Origin: Pyrocephalus nanus
Lineage: Eukaryota; Chordata; Aves; Passeriformes; Tyrannidae
Assembly (NCBI GenBank): GCA_038380795.1
Contig: CM076261.1
Span: forward strand, 13,503,226-13,567,225
Direction: 5' to 3'
Length of the DNA stretch: 64,000 nt
Part shown: piece after piece, positions 38,590 to 51,657 of the stretch
Layout: each line of letters opens with the position of its first letter
Position numbering within the stretch: the stretch's first letter is position 1
Notes under the pieces: model-generated
Databases searched by the model: none
What the model was told of the DNA's origin: nothing
The model's input: only the letters and a program-made list of their open reading frames with translations
Made by a program: the position numbers and the translations under genes

Positions 38590-40429
38590 AGGAATGTTCA
38601 AGTTACATAGCCAATAATCTATTTTACCAAAACAAATTGTGAGACTTGGATTGGGACTTTGAAATTTGCCTGGTTTAACTCCATTCAAAGCAACATGCCA
38701 TACTTGAAAAAGTAAGTTCAAGTGACGAAGACAAACTCACTGTGGCCTGTGGCCCTAGAGAAGTTTGCCACTATTCACTGCCAGGATTTTTTTCCTAAGC
38801 TACAGAAAGAAAAGTAAAAACTCCAAAAAGCAAAGACCTGTTAGTTATTCCCTGGAATGTTCTTACCAAAGCAGAAGAAAACTCATTGATCGTGAGTGTC
38901 TTCCAGTTTCCTCTGTGAAGAGGAAAGCAATATGCAGAGAAGCTGAACATTGCAAAATATTGTTAAGTCTCCTTCATGCTTCACTGACTTAACTGTGTTT
39001 CTTTATGTAGGAGGTTTTCACGCCACATTGCAAGGTGGAGAAATATTGTAAAATATGTAAAGGCAAATGGCTTCTGTGAATCAGAAAGGCTAAAGGAATC
39101 ATCTCGGCATTGTGATAGAGATGAAAAATAATTTGTCAACATTCACATATACACACAAGTGAAAACACAAAACCCCAAAGAGGCACTATGATGTTAGATG
39201 GGTTGGTTCTTAAGGCACCCCTTTCCCACTTATCATCCATCTTAACTTTTGTAATATTTTGTTTAAGTCACAAAAATTTGCACTGATTGAATAGCTTATG
39301 ATTTCATTAATACTAGTTATTCTTACAAACTGAGTCTTATTAATCAGTTTTTTGAAAAAAGAAAAAATTGACAGTGAAATTGTGTTAATATTTTTTTAAG
39401 TCACTTAACTGTAGCCTCTGTGAACCAGGTTACTGGCCAAAGACATTTTGTTTTTAATGTCTTTACACACAAAATATTGATCTTTAGGCTTAAGGCATAT
39501 GTAGTACAGAAATGTCAGATCCATGTATTTTTTTTCTAATGGCCCTGAGTTTAAATAGGATTTTTAAAATATTTATTTAAAATGCTCTCCTTCAAATAAT
39601 TCAAGAGGACATAATAAGAACTGGGACAGTTCATGAAACTGGGCTTGAGAAGCACTTCAAAGACTTTTATTCTTTAACTGCTAAATTTGTTTAGTTGTTT
39701 CAAGCCAGTGCCTGGAAATTAACCCTGGCATGTTCTCAAGAAACCTCTATTTTCCAGGCGTTTCACTCAGTTGCTAATCTATTGGTGCTCTATTAGCTTC
39801 CCTGCTTCTTTTTCTGGAGGAGTACCATGTTTATAAGGGGCTGCTTTTTTACAAAATGTTACACTTTGTACCCATGAAATTTATTCCTAACTATGTGAAA
39901 TCATTCTACATTCCTTTGATAATCAAACTTAGCACTTCTGAGGATATATATATATATATATAATATATACATACAACTCATTCTGTGTACTTTTAGAGGT
40001 TTCTGTGTGTGGTTCTGTCATGTGAAATGAACAAGGATCTTTTTCATCTTCTTGGTCTGGGTGACATACTGCTTTTGAGCTTTAAGTTCTTTCAACATGT
40101 AATTTCAGAATAATTCTTTAGTGGCTTATATTACTGAACACCATCAAAATGGAAGATATCCCATCTTTTGGTGATGAATTCTGGGTCAATTCCAAGTTTG
40201 TTGCAAAAGGCATCGGATTTGCACACAGGTGGAATCCTGACTTGTACCAATTGGATTCTGAGACTGATATTGCCATTAAATTGATTAACTAGCAAAAGTA
40301 TTATGATTGTGGTCATATATATTGTGATTCAGTAAAGCAAATCTTAGTTCCTTGACTATTCTACCAAATTCTTGGATAATTATTCTAGGGCTTTGCACAT
40401 AACTGCTTACGTTTTTCTATTTGAGAATA

Positions 40430-40430
<1 letters not shown>
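38590..40430. other. unique AT-rich DNA; includes (AT)n at 39944-39970
   Basis: No recognised gene. An alternating AT stretch lies at 39944-39970. At 40149-40292 a 47-codon plus frame begins with MEDIPSFGDEFWVN. The opposite strand is also open there (40131-40316, containing CKSDAFCNKLGIDPEF). Both look protein-like in composition, but I recognise neither. Confidence 0.45.

Positions 40431-40468
<38 letters not shown>
40431..40468 (+). repeat. 38-base A tract
   Basis: This is an uninterrupted run of 38 A on plus. It could be a simple-sequence expansion or the tail of a retrocopy. No AATAAA signal is seen in the 60 bases before it, and I found no flanking target-site duplication, so the retrocopy reading is weak. 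The Lys-rich and Phe-rich frames across it are artefacts. Confidence 0.9.
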
Positions 40469-40472
<4 letters not shown>

Positions 40473-43400
40473 CAGAAAAATATTTAAAATGGAAATATCT
40501 TGTATATCTTGTGTGCTATCTAGGATACATATTTGCAATGCATCACATCCTCTGTCAGAGGAAACAAATACTGTTGCACTGCAGTGTAATGTTTTCACTA
40601 TCAGTGAGAGTAGGAAGTTTTGAAGACCATGTTTTGTTTTTGTCTCAAAGGCCAAATTTATTCTGTCAAAGCATTTATTTTTTCAAAACCATCTGCTGAA
40701 TTCTGTATTAATATGCAAGTAGAGTTGCACAAGAGTTATGGTCTGTCATATTTTCAACAATACCCTACATAATGGCTTCAATATGCCTATCATAAGCTTA
40801 TCTTGTCTTGGCAATGTCTACAGTAATGCAGAGCTCAGGCTTTTAAAATAATTAGATAAATGTGTATTTTTGACACAAGCTGCTTGTTCTAACTTTCTGA
40901 AGTAACACCTATATCACATATTCTCTAGTGACTGTCTGCTACACATGTATATCTTGTTCCCCTTTCTACGTTTTCATTTTTAATCATAGTGTGATGTATT
41001 TGTTGTAGGTGACATGCTTGCAAAACTATGTTTTGTTATATGGTATATGTAATGTATGCTTAAGGAGAACCCCAAATGTCTGCCAGGAATTTATTACATT
41101 CTTTCTCTTGATTTCAACAGAAACTGAAGCAACCTATATACTAGGCTTCTGTAGATGTATCTTAGGAGATACAGGAAGGTGTGGTGCTACTCTGAAAGAG
41201 CATGCTAAGGTACAAGAACAATATAGCTACAACAGCCTGTCATTCTGCTCACAGGGTGAATTGGCTTTCCTAGAATAAGTTCTACCCAAGCTAGAACTCA
41301 AAATTTGTTGGGTGCTAAGGAGATTACAGTGACCTGATCCCCAGATAGCTCAGCTGTCACCATGGAGCAGAAACAGAGGACAGAATTATAATGAAGTAAG
41401 CATCCTTTTTAGCACTACCTGGTGCAATGCACATATTTGAATCATGCAAGTTCATAACATGAGTTTAATTTTATAAAGTTGAGTTTCACTGCAAGTTCTC
41501 ATAAATATGTAGGTAAAATTATATTAAGATGAAAAGAAAGATTTTTATCCCTTCTTTCCCACTGTAGGACTGGATGGATGAAATTTACCAATGCCACTGT
41601 GGAAAAAAAGTCTAGCATATTTTTTCAAATACTTTGGAGAGGCACAAACTATCTAAAGAGTGTTTCATAGCTTGAATAAACATACATATATTAATATCAG
41701 CATTGTAGCTGACTTCCAGCCTTTTATGAACATGTAGGTCCATACTTTTGAATTGTTTTTGATGATGATCATACTGAATACCATCTAGATTCCAGAGCTG
41801 TATTTATGTCACTAAACTTCAGATGTTAGTATAGGAGCTAGTCATTTTGAAACCCCTTTAAAATCACTGGAGTTACTTCAAATATATGATTTATCTCATC
41901 ATGAGGTAGATATTTGAGAGAGATGATTAACTTCATTGATTTTAAAACAAAGTCTAGGAAATGAGTTCAGGTATAGCTACCACTGTCAGAAGCACTAAAA
42001 GTTAGGTGACGTCACTGTAGGAGTCTTTCAGGGTGAATAGCTTGAAAAGACTAACAGCTTCTGTAGGACAAAATATATATTCTTTTTAAGACCAATACCA
42101 TTGTCCCATATTCTTTAAACAAATGTATCCAATGACTTAGATCTATGTCTTGTCATTTACCTTGCAAACATTATGGATTGAAAAGAGCAATGTTCCTTTA
42201 ACAAAAAACTAGAGTTCTATGAAAATTTGTACCTTAGTTAAAGTTCTGTCCAATCTACCCATTCTTCTAGACAATTAGAAAAAGTTCCAGATTTTTTAAA
42301 CTATTACATTCTTTATGTGATCTTAAATGTTTGTAATTACAGTAAATATAACTGAAACACTTTCACTTACTTCTAATTAAACCCTATTTTATAAAATATT
42401 TATTCAGTGTGATGTGAGAGGTTAGATAATGGAGACCACAGCTATTGAGAAGAACTAAGTTATGTAGGAATTTTGGTTTTGTAGGAGGACAGAGAAGAAA
42501 ATTATGGGTTGTGTATGATTTGGAGTAAGAGGAAAATTCAAGAAGTAACCTGTCTATCTAACTTTTGATGAGCTACAGGAACTGCAGCTTTTAAGTTTTA
42601 AAGTCAATTAATACTGCATCTCCTTAGTGCCTCTGCCTTCTCTTAAGCTGATGGCTCTCATGTTGTGAAAGTAAATGGGAAGACCAACAAAGAGAGGAGA
42701 ATGAGGCACACTTTACCAACTAGTTGAGTGACATCGGTAGAAAAAATATTCGTAAAGACCAACATAATCTGGCTACTGCTCACAAAAGAAGTGAATGGTG
42801 AGCCCCTGGGAGGAGAGACAGTAAAAATATTTATCAGTTATGGATTTTGGAGGAAAAAGAACTGCTCCAAATCCATTAATTGTCTTCAGAGTCAAATGGT
42901 GGCAGAATACTTATATCAGAATCACTGAACTAATTTTTGTGTTAAACAAATCAAGACTTCTCACTCTCTTATTAGGTTTGCATACATAATTTTAAAACAT
43001 CTATTTTGGCATTTTAAATATCTATGTTGGTATTAAAATATTTGAGAAGTTTATTTAATATGTAGCTACCTTTCCTTACCATTTTCATGAATTCTTTCTC
43101 TTCTTCTTCTTTTTGCTGTCTGTGACATCAAATATTATGCTAATAAAAGCAAATTAGCTTGCTGAGCTCATATGCTTCCATAAAACACCAAAAAGTGCAT
43201 TCAGAAGATAGGCTGGTAATTTGCAATATAAATCTAAAAAAAGTATTTTTTTCCTCCAAGAGTGATTGTCATGGGTTTCTGAAAATCCCCAAATTGCAAA
43301 TTCAGTCAGTTCAGAATGCATCCTGAATATAAGAAGATGTTTGCTAATAGTCATGGTAACTACAGACAAACTCTGTAGAGATTTATTTTTTCTTTCTGCT

Positions 43401-46139
43401 TGTGAAGAAGAAAATAGGGATGTGTATATCACGAGGGTACTAATTTCTTGAGCTTCTAACTTACAAATTAATGACAATGGAAAATATGAAAGTTTCAATT
43501 AACCAATAATAAAGATAAATCATAGCTACTCTAGAGACTTTTCTGAAAAGATTCTTATGGTGAAAAGAAAATTAGCTGATTTTCTGTATTTATGAACACT
43601 TCTGTTGTGATAATGTTTTATAAATTTTTGGATAGCTTGATTTTCTTTTTTCATTTCAGACCTGAAGTGAAAATATTGTGCTAATTTGTGTGTTCAAAAA
43701 CAAACTATATCTACATAGGCATTTTTAATTAATTAGAATTTATTTGAATGATTGAAAATGAGCTCTGTTGGAAAACAGAATTCAAGATCTTTAAAAAGAA
43801 AATTAAGACTGGCTTGTGACATTCTCTGTAAGGCAGAAGATATCACCAAAGAAGCAACATTTTATTGAGTGATCTATTCTATGTAGACTCAAAGTCAGCA
43901 TGCTCTTGCTTCTGTGTAATCCCATGCTTATGAAGATTTGAGAAAGTAGCATAGGCAATTGGAGGCAAATTGTTTGTGGAATATTTCTAGAATTACCAAA
44001 AATAAGTAGAAAAAGAGCTGCAAAGCATAAAGCAAGGAGAATATGAAAGGAAGTACAGCAAGATAAGATACACATAACCACTAAAAGATTGAGAGTAATA
44101 AGGCCTGCAGCAAAAGACACTGCAGTAGGACATTAACTTTCTAAAACTGTTTGCAATGCTGAAACTTATGGAAAATGGAAGTATTAAAGAGCCAGCGTTA
44201 TCCTTACTGTCCAACAGATAGTTGAACCTTCTGGAATATTTTTCCTCCTATACCTCATAGAACATATCATGCAAAAGTGTAATGACCTTCAGGGCACTTA
44301 CAGAGCCCAGCTAAGGCATGTTCATCCTAGAAATCATCTATCAGGCTTTTTCCTAGTTCCTGAGTCCCTGAAAAAGATCCTAGGAATTGAGATAAAGATC
44401 GGCCACTTCACTGAAGTATTGTGCCTAGGGAACACTGGTAGGGATCATCATTAGGTTACAGACTATGTTGAAAGCTTGAGAATGGAGATATAAAATAATG
44501 TGACTTTTTTTGCTCTGCTCTCATGACCCTTCTGTATCTAAGGATGGAGATAAAAAGCCTTTGTTTCCCTCTGAGGAGGGAGTATTTGCACAGTCTAACA
44601 TTTAAAAGCAGAAAAGATACCTCGTCTTTCAATGTGGCATTCACAGCTCTGCAGATTACAAGTTTATTTGGTCTTCAATATGTCCTTCAGACCTGTATGT
44701 CTTCTGTGGAAACCATCTGAAAACTAAAAATCTTCTCATTCTTTTTTGGGAAAGATTTTCTGAGACATTTTCCTTCGTAACTCCCACAGGGAGGTAGGAG
44801 GTTGAGTAAAAGGAATGTTGTTATTTCTGTTACTAGATTGTTTGTGAGTCTGTATAAATGGATCCCAACTTACTCCTTTCCTCTACCTCCTTAGGTTGGA
44901 ACCAACCAGCTGTGGAAACTCCTACTAATGGTTAGACTCTTGATTAGTAAATTCAGCTTTTGTATCGTTAGCTGATAGATGCTAAGCCTTGTTCATTAAT
45001 TTCATTGTGTATATAACTGATTGTCTTTAGTAACTCTGAAGAATTTCAGCAGACATTAAAAAAGCCTCTGAGTGTTAGGAATTTGGACATAAAAAAACCA
45101 CGTCACAAACCTGTAGACACCTTTCTCTTTCCTGTACAGAAGCCTACATGTAAAGTATATGTAAAGTTTTCTTTGTTTATTTATTAAAAGCCTTTCTATC
45201 TCTATCTAAATCTCTCATTTTGTAGGGAATGATAGATAAAAAAAGGTTAGTTGGTTGATGAGCCAGTCAAGTTTTTAATATTCTGTAATATTTTTCCAGA
45301 TAAACAATAAGATTTTTTTCCCCAATGTGAATGTTTTTTAGTGTAACTCTACATACAGATTTTAGAAAACTAATCAAAACTTTATTATCTGTGTGAATCT
45401 GACCTTTTCATAACTGAACAGCTTAATCTCCCAGAATGATTTGTCCCTGCACTTTAATTATTTATCCTCAATATTTTTGGGACTCTAAGGCTGAAAAAGA
45501 AAATCAATATCTCCCTTGTATATTAAAACTAAAACCCAGAAGTGGTTGATACCTTGAATACCCTAAAAAGTTGTATCTAAAATTTTTCAATATAATTACT
45601 GTGTTGATCTTTCTCATCTTTTCTAGATGAAGATTCATTAAAACTTACTCTAAAAAAGGATCTTGGGATGCCTACAACTGGAACTGTACATTCTTAGAAA
45701 TTATCTTTCCTCGTGAAATTTCTGACATTCAGTATCAAATCCAACTGTCAAAGAAACAATTATAATGTTTTATATGAGTATTACTGGAGTTAAAGCACTT
45801 TTTTTCCCCCCCTTATCAAGACCAGTTAGGCAGAACACTGGAGTCCTACAAAATGCTATGTATACATTTATATACACACATCATAAACACATGCAACATG
45901 TATATTTGCCAAGAGATTAAGTCTCACCACTGTTTTTTGCTTCCAGTTGAATTCTAGACGTTTGTTCATGTAGCCTAAGTACTGCATCATGCAGTCTACT
46001 TTTTTGCTCCTGCAAGACATTTCCACTGTCATAACTTCACTGTACAAGTAACTTCTGTTTAACTTAATTTCAGTTTTCACATTTTTTCTTTTCCTTGACC
46101 TAAATGATTAAATTTTATTCTTTAATTAGACTCCCCAGG
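40469..46139. other. unique AT-rich DNA, no gene recognised
   Basis: About 5.7 kb with no recognised transposon or exon. The minus frame 43803-44120 (105 codons) has a hydrophobic N-terminal half, but no homologue comes to mind and it overlaps another frame. Frames at 41009-41278 and 43154-43498 are likewise unrecognised. Confidence 0.5.
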
Positions 46140-46275
46140 TCAAGACTGGCATGTGATGGTAGCTGGTAACCCATCTCCCTGCCTTTACCTCAACCTGTAA
46201 GATTTTCTATCTTATTTTTTCCCTCTGCCATGAAAACAACTGTATGGGTCTCTGGCAGCCCACCAAGGTAAACCC
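46140..46275 (+). mobile_element. probable decayed LTR 3' end
   Basis: The segment ACCTCAACCTGTAAG, TATCTTATTTTTTCCC, GGTCTCTGGCAGCCCACCAA, then GGTAAACCCA resembles the 3' end of an avian ERV LTR that ends in a CAGCCAGGGTCAAC-type sequence. The same end occurs in reverse at 48715. The match is short and worn. The 5' part of the LTR is not recognisable, so the left edge is approximate. Confidence 0.5.
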
Positions 46276-48714
46276 AGACCAATATTTTGATTCACTGATT
46301 AATATATAGAAGCAAGTTTAATAAACAGTATTCTGAACTAGTAATTCCAGCCATGCTGAAATCTGTCCTTCTGATAGTACTACAAGTTCTTCCACTGAAT
46401 GAAGTGGCTACAGAATTGAAGAATATTAAGTATGTTTGTCTCTTTACCAGAGCTTTAAACACAGTAGTGTAGTTGTGATTTATCCCAAAGTGTCTTTCTT
46501 TAAGTCTGGTTATTTGCATTTTTTCTAACATTTTGAATGACTAATAGCTGTTCAAATTGCAAGCAGTTGTAGGCCTGTAAAGGAAAATATGCAGTTAGTC
46601 ACAGTTCCTTTTTCCTTTATTCAGTGAACATAGTAATTAAAGTCCTGTTTGCTGGTATAAACATCTGGAACTACAATAGCAAACCTGATCTTCCTTAACA
46701 ACAAATATTAAAGATAGCAAAACATACTGCTATTATTTATCATTATTTATGTATATAGTAAGGAATATTTTGTGAGGCCTTTTTCAAGCATGAAGGAAAT
46801 TGCATTTCTACTTCAAAGTGAATATTAAATATTTTGCTAGAATTATGTTTTCAGGGACTCCACTGATAAACTTGTTTATTAGGTTTATGCAGAGTAAATA
46901 TAATAATGAAAAGGAACATTCTTCATATTTCTGGCACATTTTCTTGAAAAATACTACAGCATCCATATTGCATACAACATACTATAGTCTGCCTTGATTT
47001 ATCAGGCCTGACTTAAAATAAACCCCAAAATAATTAGTAGATTCTGTTAACTGAGGTATGGAAATAGTCAATAATTGCACAGAACAAAGAAAATCAAATC
47101 AAGTAATTTTTAGTCATTTAGAAGACATAAGAGCTGGGGCACTAAACCTTTTTATTTTCTTTCTATTTATCATTATCTACAAAAATCTAGCCAACAATAA
47201 CCTCTATTTTATCATATAACTTTTATATTCTTAAATATTGCTTTTGTCCTTTTCACTTTGAAATGTAATTTCCTCTGAATGTTAGATTTCTACTGACTAT
47301 GAAAGCCATATGTGTTCAAGATGCAAATAGTAATAATACTGGTTTATTCTGAACTGAGAACTAATAGGTGTTTTTTTTCTACCCCTTATTTCTCATATTA
47401 GAAAATAATAACATTAATTTCCTATTTGCTCTTGGACTGTTAGTCATGGGTTTTTATTCTATTGTCTCACATCCTTTCTACAGCTTCAGAAGTTTTATTT
47501 CATTTAGGCATTACCTGAATAGATGTTTACACTGCCTGTGGGTTCCTTAAATGTATGGTCCAAGCTGTTCTGTCATCTTTGTTGTCCTTCTCTGTCTCAT
47601 GTGGCTTCGAAGTTGCACTGTATCTTTTTGTGATTGAAAATGTGAGATCATGTTATGGCTTAATTTTTTTTTTCTCCACTTCCTTTCCTAATACTCTTCT
47701 TGGCTAACATTGAGATCTGCCCTATTGTTTTTATAGAGATACTAATTCTTCGGTGGTGGAGGATAGGTCAAAGATCATTACTGTTTATACAGAATAAGAG
47801 TTTTTTCTCATATATTCTGGATCTGCATAGAATTCCACTTGCTGATATAATTAAGTCTGACCATTCACCTTCATTGTCTGTCTTCTATATGCTTAAACCA
47901 AATAACAATGAGTTTATGTCTTTGTTGCAGCTCAGTTTCCTCAAGGACATCTTTGGAAACCTAAGTAGACTTTGCTATGTTCCTCTCCTCCACAGACTTC
48001 TTAATTCTCTTCTTAAATAGGTCCATCAATTTTTTGCTGGAATTAATTTTTTTTAAGAAAAAAATTGTCTCTTCCTGAGCAAAGTGTATTTGTTCACATG
48101 CCTGTCACTTCTGTTTTCAGTCTAGAATGCCAATGCAGAAATGAGGCTTTTAAGTCATCAGTTCTGGGGATCTTTCCACAAACCTTTTTTTCAAACAGGC
48201 ATCATGTTGCTGTAATCTAATCATCTGGGTCTGGTACTTGAAAAAACCCCCAAACACTTCTATGTGTTAGCAACTTGACAAATCACTACTCTTCTTTTCT
48301 GAATACCATGCAATTCCTTATTTTGTAGAATCCTATTTATCCTATTTATTTTCTTATGACATATCAGAAAGAGTCAGACTGTTTAATAAGTCATCTATAG
48401 AGCAAACTGTGATTTTTGGAACCTCCTGAAAGTCACTCTTGGTGGATGCAGCTGTAAAGATTATATTTTGTGTTGGTGCTGCTTTCTTACTCACCTTGAA
48501 TGCTCCTTCTATACTTTTAAATCCTTGAGTGTATCAGAACTTCCCTCTAATGATGCACTTGCAAAAAGACTATTTAGTTGGAAATGTGCAAGTTGTATCT
48601 CCAAAACTTCCAGGTCTCTTTGCTAAAATCCTGTTGACATCAGCAGTCCTTCTATGGATGTATAGGAAATCTTCCCTTTCTTTTCAGTCTCTTTAGTCTT
48701 TGCTGTCTGTGGTG
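46276..48714. other. unique AT-rich DNA, no gene recognised
   Basis: About 2.4 kb without a recognised exon or transposon. The plus frame 47700-48020 (106 codons) has no family resemblance. Confidence 0.5.
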
Positions 48715-49321
48715 TGTTGACCCTGGCTGGACACCTGGTGCTACCAAAGCTGCTCTATCACTTCCCTTCCCTGCTGGGCAGTGGAAGGGAAAGAAAATAT
48801 AACAAATGGCTTGAGATAAGAAAAGGGAGTGAGTGATCACTCATCAGTTACTGTCATAGTCAAAACAAACTTGACTAGGAGAAATTAGTTTAATTTATTA
48901 CTAATCAATGAAGAGTATGATAAAGAAAAAAGAACTCCTAAATCTTAAAACCACTTTACTCCTACCCCTCATTTCTTCCTGGGCCCAACTTCACTCCTGA
49001 TTTGCTTTACCTCCTGCCCTGCAGTGGTGCAGGGTGATGGAGAATGTGGGTTCCCATTTTCTCCTCTCCTTTTGTAAAATAAATTTAAATAATAAAAACG
49101 TGCTTCAAAATTGCCATTGTGGAGCATTTTTTTACTTTTCTTAAATATTTTATCCCAGAGGAACACCACCATCACTAATAGCTTGGCCTTGGGCAGTGGT
49201 AGGTCCATCTTGGAGCCAGCATGGTCTCTGTTGGACACGGAGGAAGCTTCTGGCAGCTTCTCACAGAAGCCACCCTTGTAGCCACCCTGCTACCAAAGCC
49301 TTGCCAGGCAAACACAATACC
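48715..49321 (-). mobile_element. endogenous retrovirus LTR, minus strand, internally shortened
   Basis: Read on plus, it opens TGTTGACCCTGGCTGGACAC (the complement of the LTR 3' end). It follows with AAAGCTGCTCTATCACTTCC, GAAAATATAACAAATGGC and AGTGAGTGATCACTCATCAG. The other end carries TTATCCCAGAGGAACACCAC, TAGCTTGGCCTTGGGCAGTG, GTCCATCTTGGAGCC, GAAGCTTCTGGCAGCTTCTC and AAAGCCTTGCCAGGCAAAC. These match an LTR that I remember as very common in birds. The GC-rich middle of that LTR is missing, replaced by a short AT-rich stretch near 49075-49135. A TATA-like word (on plus TTAAATATTTTATCCC, 49141-49156) sits where the minus-strand promoter would be. No viral gene adjoins it. Family assignment within the ERVs is not certain. 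Confidence 0.8.
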
Positions 49322-50679
49322 CTGTCTCTCTGACAAATGACTATATAATCAGGGCACAGATGATTTCTGTACGCAGGGCTCTGTGTTCTGAAGTCATCAG
49401 AAATGAATTTTCTTGGTCTCCAGCTTCTGTCCAAATTTTGCCACGTTCTTGTACACTGAATGCTTTTCCTAATAACAATGAGCAAGTTAGTTAATGGAGT
49501 TTTATTCATCTCTTGTAACTTGCTTTAGCTGAACTGTTTACTGAAAACAGGTTTTATTCAAACTGTAACGATGTGGGGGAAAAAGAAATTCTTCAGGAAG
49601 AAATTTACTGTAATGTACAATGTTTGAGTTCTAGTGGATCAGAATTAAATAAGGTATAATCCTGTGGCAGGCCAGGTGGCTTAACAGCTGTTCAGAGTAT
49701 TGTGGAACAGAAAGGCTGGTTTGAAAGCAAGCTCATCTATCTTTCTCTCACCCATTCACTTAGCTAGGAAAGCTCAGCCCTGCTGATACTGTAATACAGT
49801 TCTATGGCCTGACCTTGGCTTCTCTGCATGATAAGGGATATAAGTAGAGGGACAGGGGAAATGACAGCTGCTGAAGGTGTGGGTACTCCCTGCTGGTCAG
49901 CTGATAAAGTAACATAGAAGTTGCTTGCTGATTTTCTTGATGCATTTTTTTTTCATAGTAACTAAAACACATGTACAATGATTTGCTCCTCCTGCAGTCT
50001 GAAGACATGTATATAGTGGCAGATGCAGACAAATCTGAGATTGTACTGCCCGTGCTATGCTGGCAGTGAAAATGAGCGATAGAAGGAACTGAGCCTTTAT
50101 GCTGTAAATGCAATATAGTTTTGCTATATGTGATCATCTTTTTTAAACACTACAGGTTCTAGCCTCTAAATTTCCTTCTAAAAGAACATATGAAGTCTTT
50201 TCCATATGTACTTCACTCATTTATGCCTTTAGTTTACAGTCACATGAACAGATCTCTTTGGAGTTAAAAATTGTGTAGTGCTGGAAGTTCATACTGAGAA
50301 AGTGTGTCTTAGATGAGTTTTAAAGAAAAATAGGAGTCAGCTTATCAAGCAAGTGATTGAATTTGTACCTAGTATATAAGGAAGGAAAGGTGAAGAACTG
50401 AGGTTTGTGTAAATACAGTATTAGTCCTTCCTGAGACTGACCAAGATAAGTCAAAAATAAACTTTGCTGAACTTCTTTCTGGAGACAGTAATGACCCCTG
50501 CAGTCTCCCTTTCCAGTAAAGAGATAAAAATAGATGAAATTTAAAGATATAAACATACCTATGCTTACTAAGAGCATACACTGTATTTCATTATTTGTTT
50601 CTGAGTTCCAGTTCACGCATGTAAGAAGAAACACATCTTAAACAGTATTTGTCGGGTTCAGTGACTCCAGGTGGCATCT
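49322..50679. other. unique DNA, no gene recognised
   Basis: No recognised repeat or exon. The minus frames 49802-50137 (111 codons) and 50320-50634 (104 codons) have no family resemblance and the second overlaps another frame. Confidence 0.5.
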
Positions 50680-51545
50680 CATAACAGCAGAGCAGAGGAG
50701 GACAGTGAACTCCCTCTACATGCTGGCCTCATTTCTTTTTATGCATCCCAGGATATGGCTGTCTTTCTGGGCTGATTGCACAAATTGCCAGCTCATGTCT
50801 GGTTTTTCATCCACTAGAATGTCCAAGGCCTTCTCCTCAGTGCTGCTTTCAACCCATTCATTCCCCCAGTCAGTGTTGATACTGGACATTGCCCTGCCCC
50901 AGCTTCAGTTCCTTGTCCTTGTCCTTGTTGAATTTCACCGAACTTTCACATAAACCTAATCGTCAAGGCTGTGAAGGTTCTTCTGGATGAAAACCCTTTC
51001 CTCCAGTATTATGAACTGCACCATTCAGTTTGGTGTCACCTGCAGATTTCTTCAATCCCACTCTCTTTGTCACTGATTAAGATATTAAATAAGATGGTCA
51101 CAGTATAGATCCCTGAGGAACAGCACTCACTACATTTTTCCACTTAGACATTGAGATTGTAGCTGTAAGTTTTCTGATATGGCCATCAGCCAATTTCTTA
51201 TCCACCTAGAAGATCGTGCATCACACCTATCTCTTTCCAATTTAGTGGCAAGAATGTTGTGGAGGACCATATAAAAGGTCTTACAGAAGTCCAAGTAGAC
51301 AAGGTTTGTAGCTCTTCCCTTGTCCACTGCTGCAGTCACTCCATCAGGTCACTAGATTAGACAGGCATGATTTTTCCTTGGTAAAGCCATGCTTGCTGTC
51401 TCTAATTCCCTTCCTGTCTTCCGTATGTTCTGATGTATCTTCCAGGAGGATCTGTTCCAAGATTCTCACCACAGAGGTGAGGCTGATTGGCAGGTAGTTA
51501 CCAGGGTCAAGGACTATGAATAATGAATATGGATAAAAGTGTTTC
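50680..51545 (-). mobile_element. CR1 LINE, longer fragment with RT core remnant, minus strand
   Basis: This is the longest CR1 piece in the window, and unlike the others it reaches into the reverse-transcriptase domain. Read on plus, it runs from TTTTATGCATCCCAGGATAT through CCTTCTCCTCAGTGCTGC, TTGGTGTCACCTGCAGATTT, GATCCCTGAGGAACAGCACT and AAGTCCAAGTAGACAAGG to CAGGAGGATCTGTTCCAAG and GGCTGATTGGCAGGTAGTTA. These are the complement of CR1 ORF2 in order. The normal CR1 3' terminus (GATTCTATG repeats) is missing, so it is truncated at both ends. A CA microsatellite lies about 70 bases past its ORF2-upstream end. Confidence 0.92.
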
Positions 51546-51547
51546 AA
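51010..51547 (-). pseudogene. CR1 reverse transcriptase fragment, frameshifted and catalytically dead
   Basis: Within the CR1 piece, the minus frame 51344-51547 carries DPGNYLPISLTSVVRILEQI and HGFTKEKSCLSNL. The frame 51130-51339 carries [18 protein letters not shown], then [12 protein letters not shown] and WIRNWL. These are consecutive RT-domain blocks of CR1 ORF2 (the fingers/palm region through the LDxxKAFD-type motif A, here decayed to [10 protein letters not shown]). At 51032-51046 the third frame gives SAGDT where CR1 normally has the FADDT catalytic box, so two catalytic-box positions are changed. The three frames show at least two frameshifts. No activity is possible. Confidence 0.88.
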
Positions 51548-51613
51548 ACCACACTACCCTACCATGCTGCTGCCTCCTTAATTCAAAGCATCAGGGCTGA
51601 CACAAAATGTGGT

Positions 51614-51615
<2 letters not shown>

Positions 51616-51656
<41 letters not shown>

Positions 51657-51657
51657 C
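51616..51657. repeat. (CA)n microsatellite
   Basis: This is an alternating CA tract of about 42 bases with one G interruption at 51650. It lies just outside the CR1 piece at 50680-51545. Confidence 0.97.

Noticed and set aside
43803..44120. 105-codon minus frame with a membrane-like N-terminal half
   Set aside because: Hydrophobic stretches arise easily from T-rich DNA; no receptor motif is present and another open frame overlaps it.
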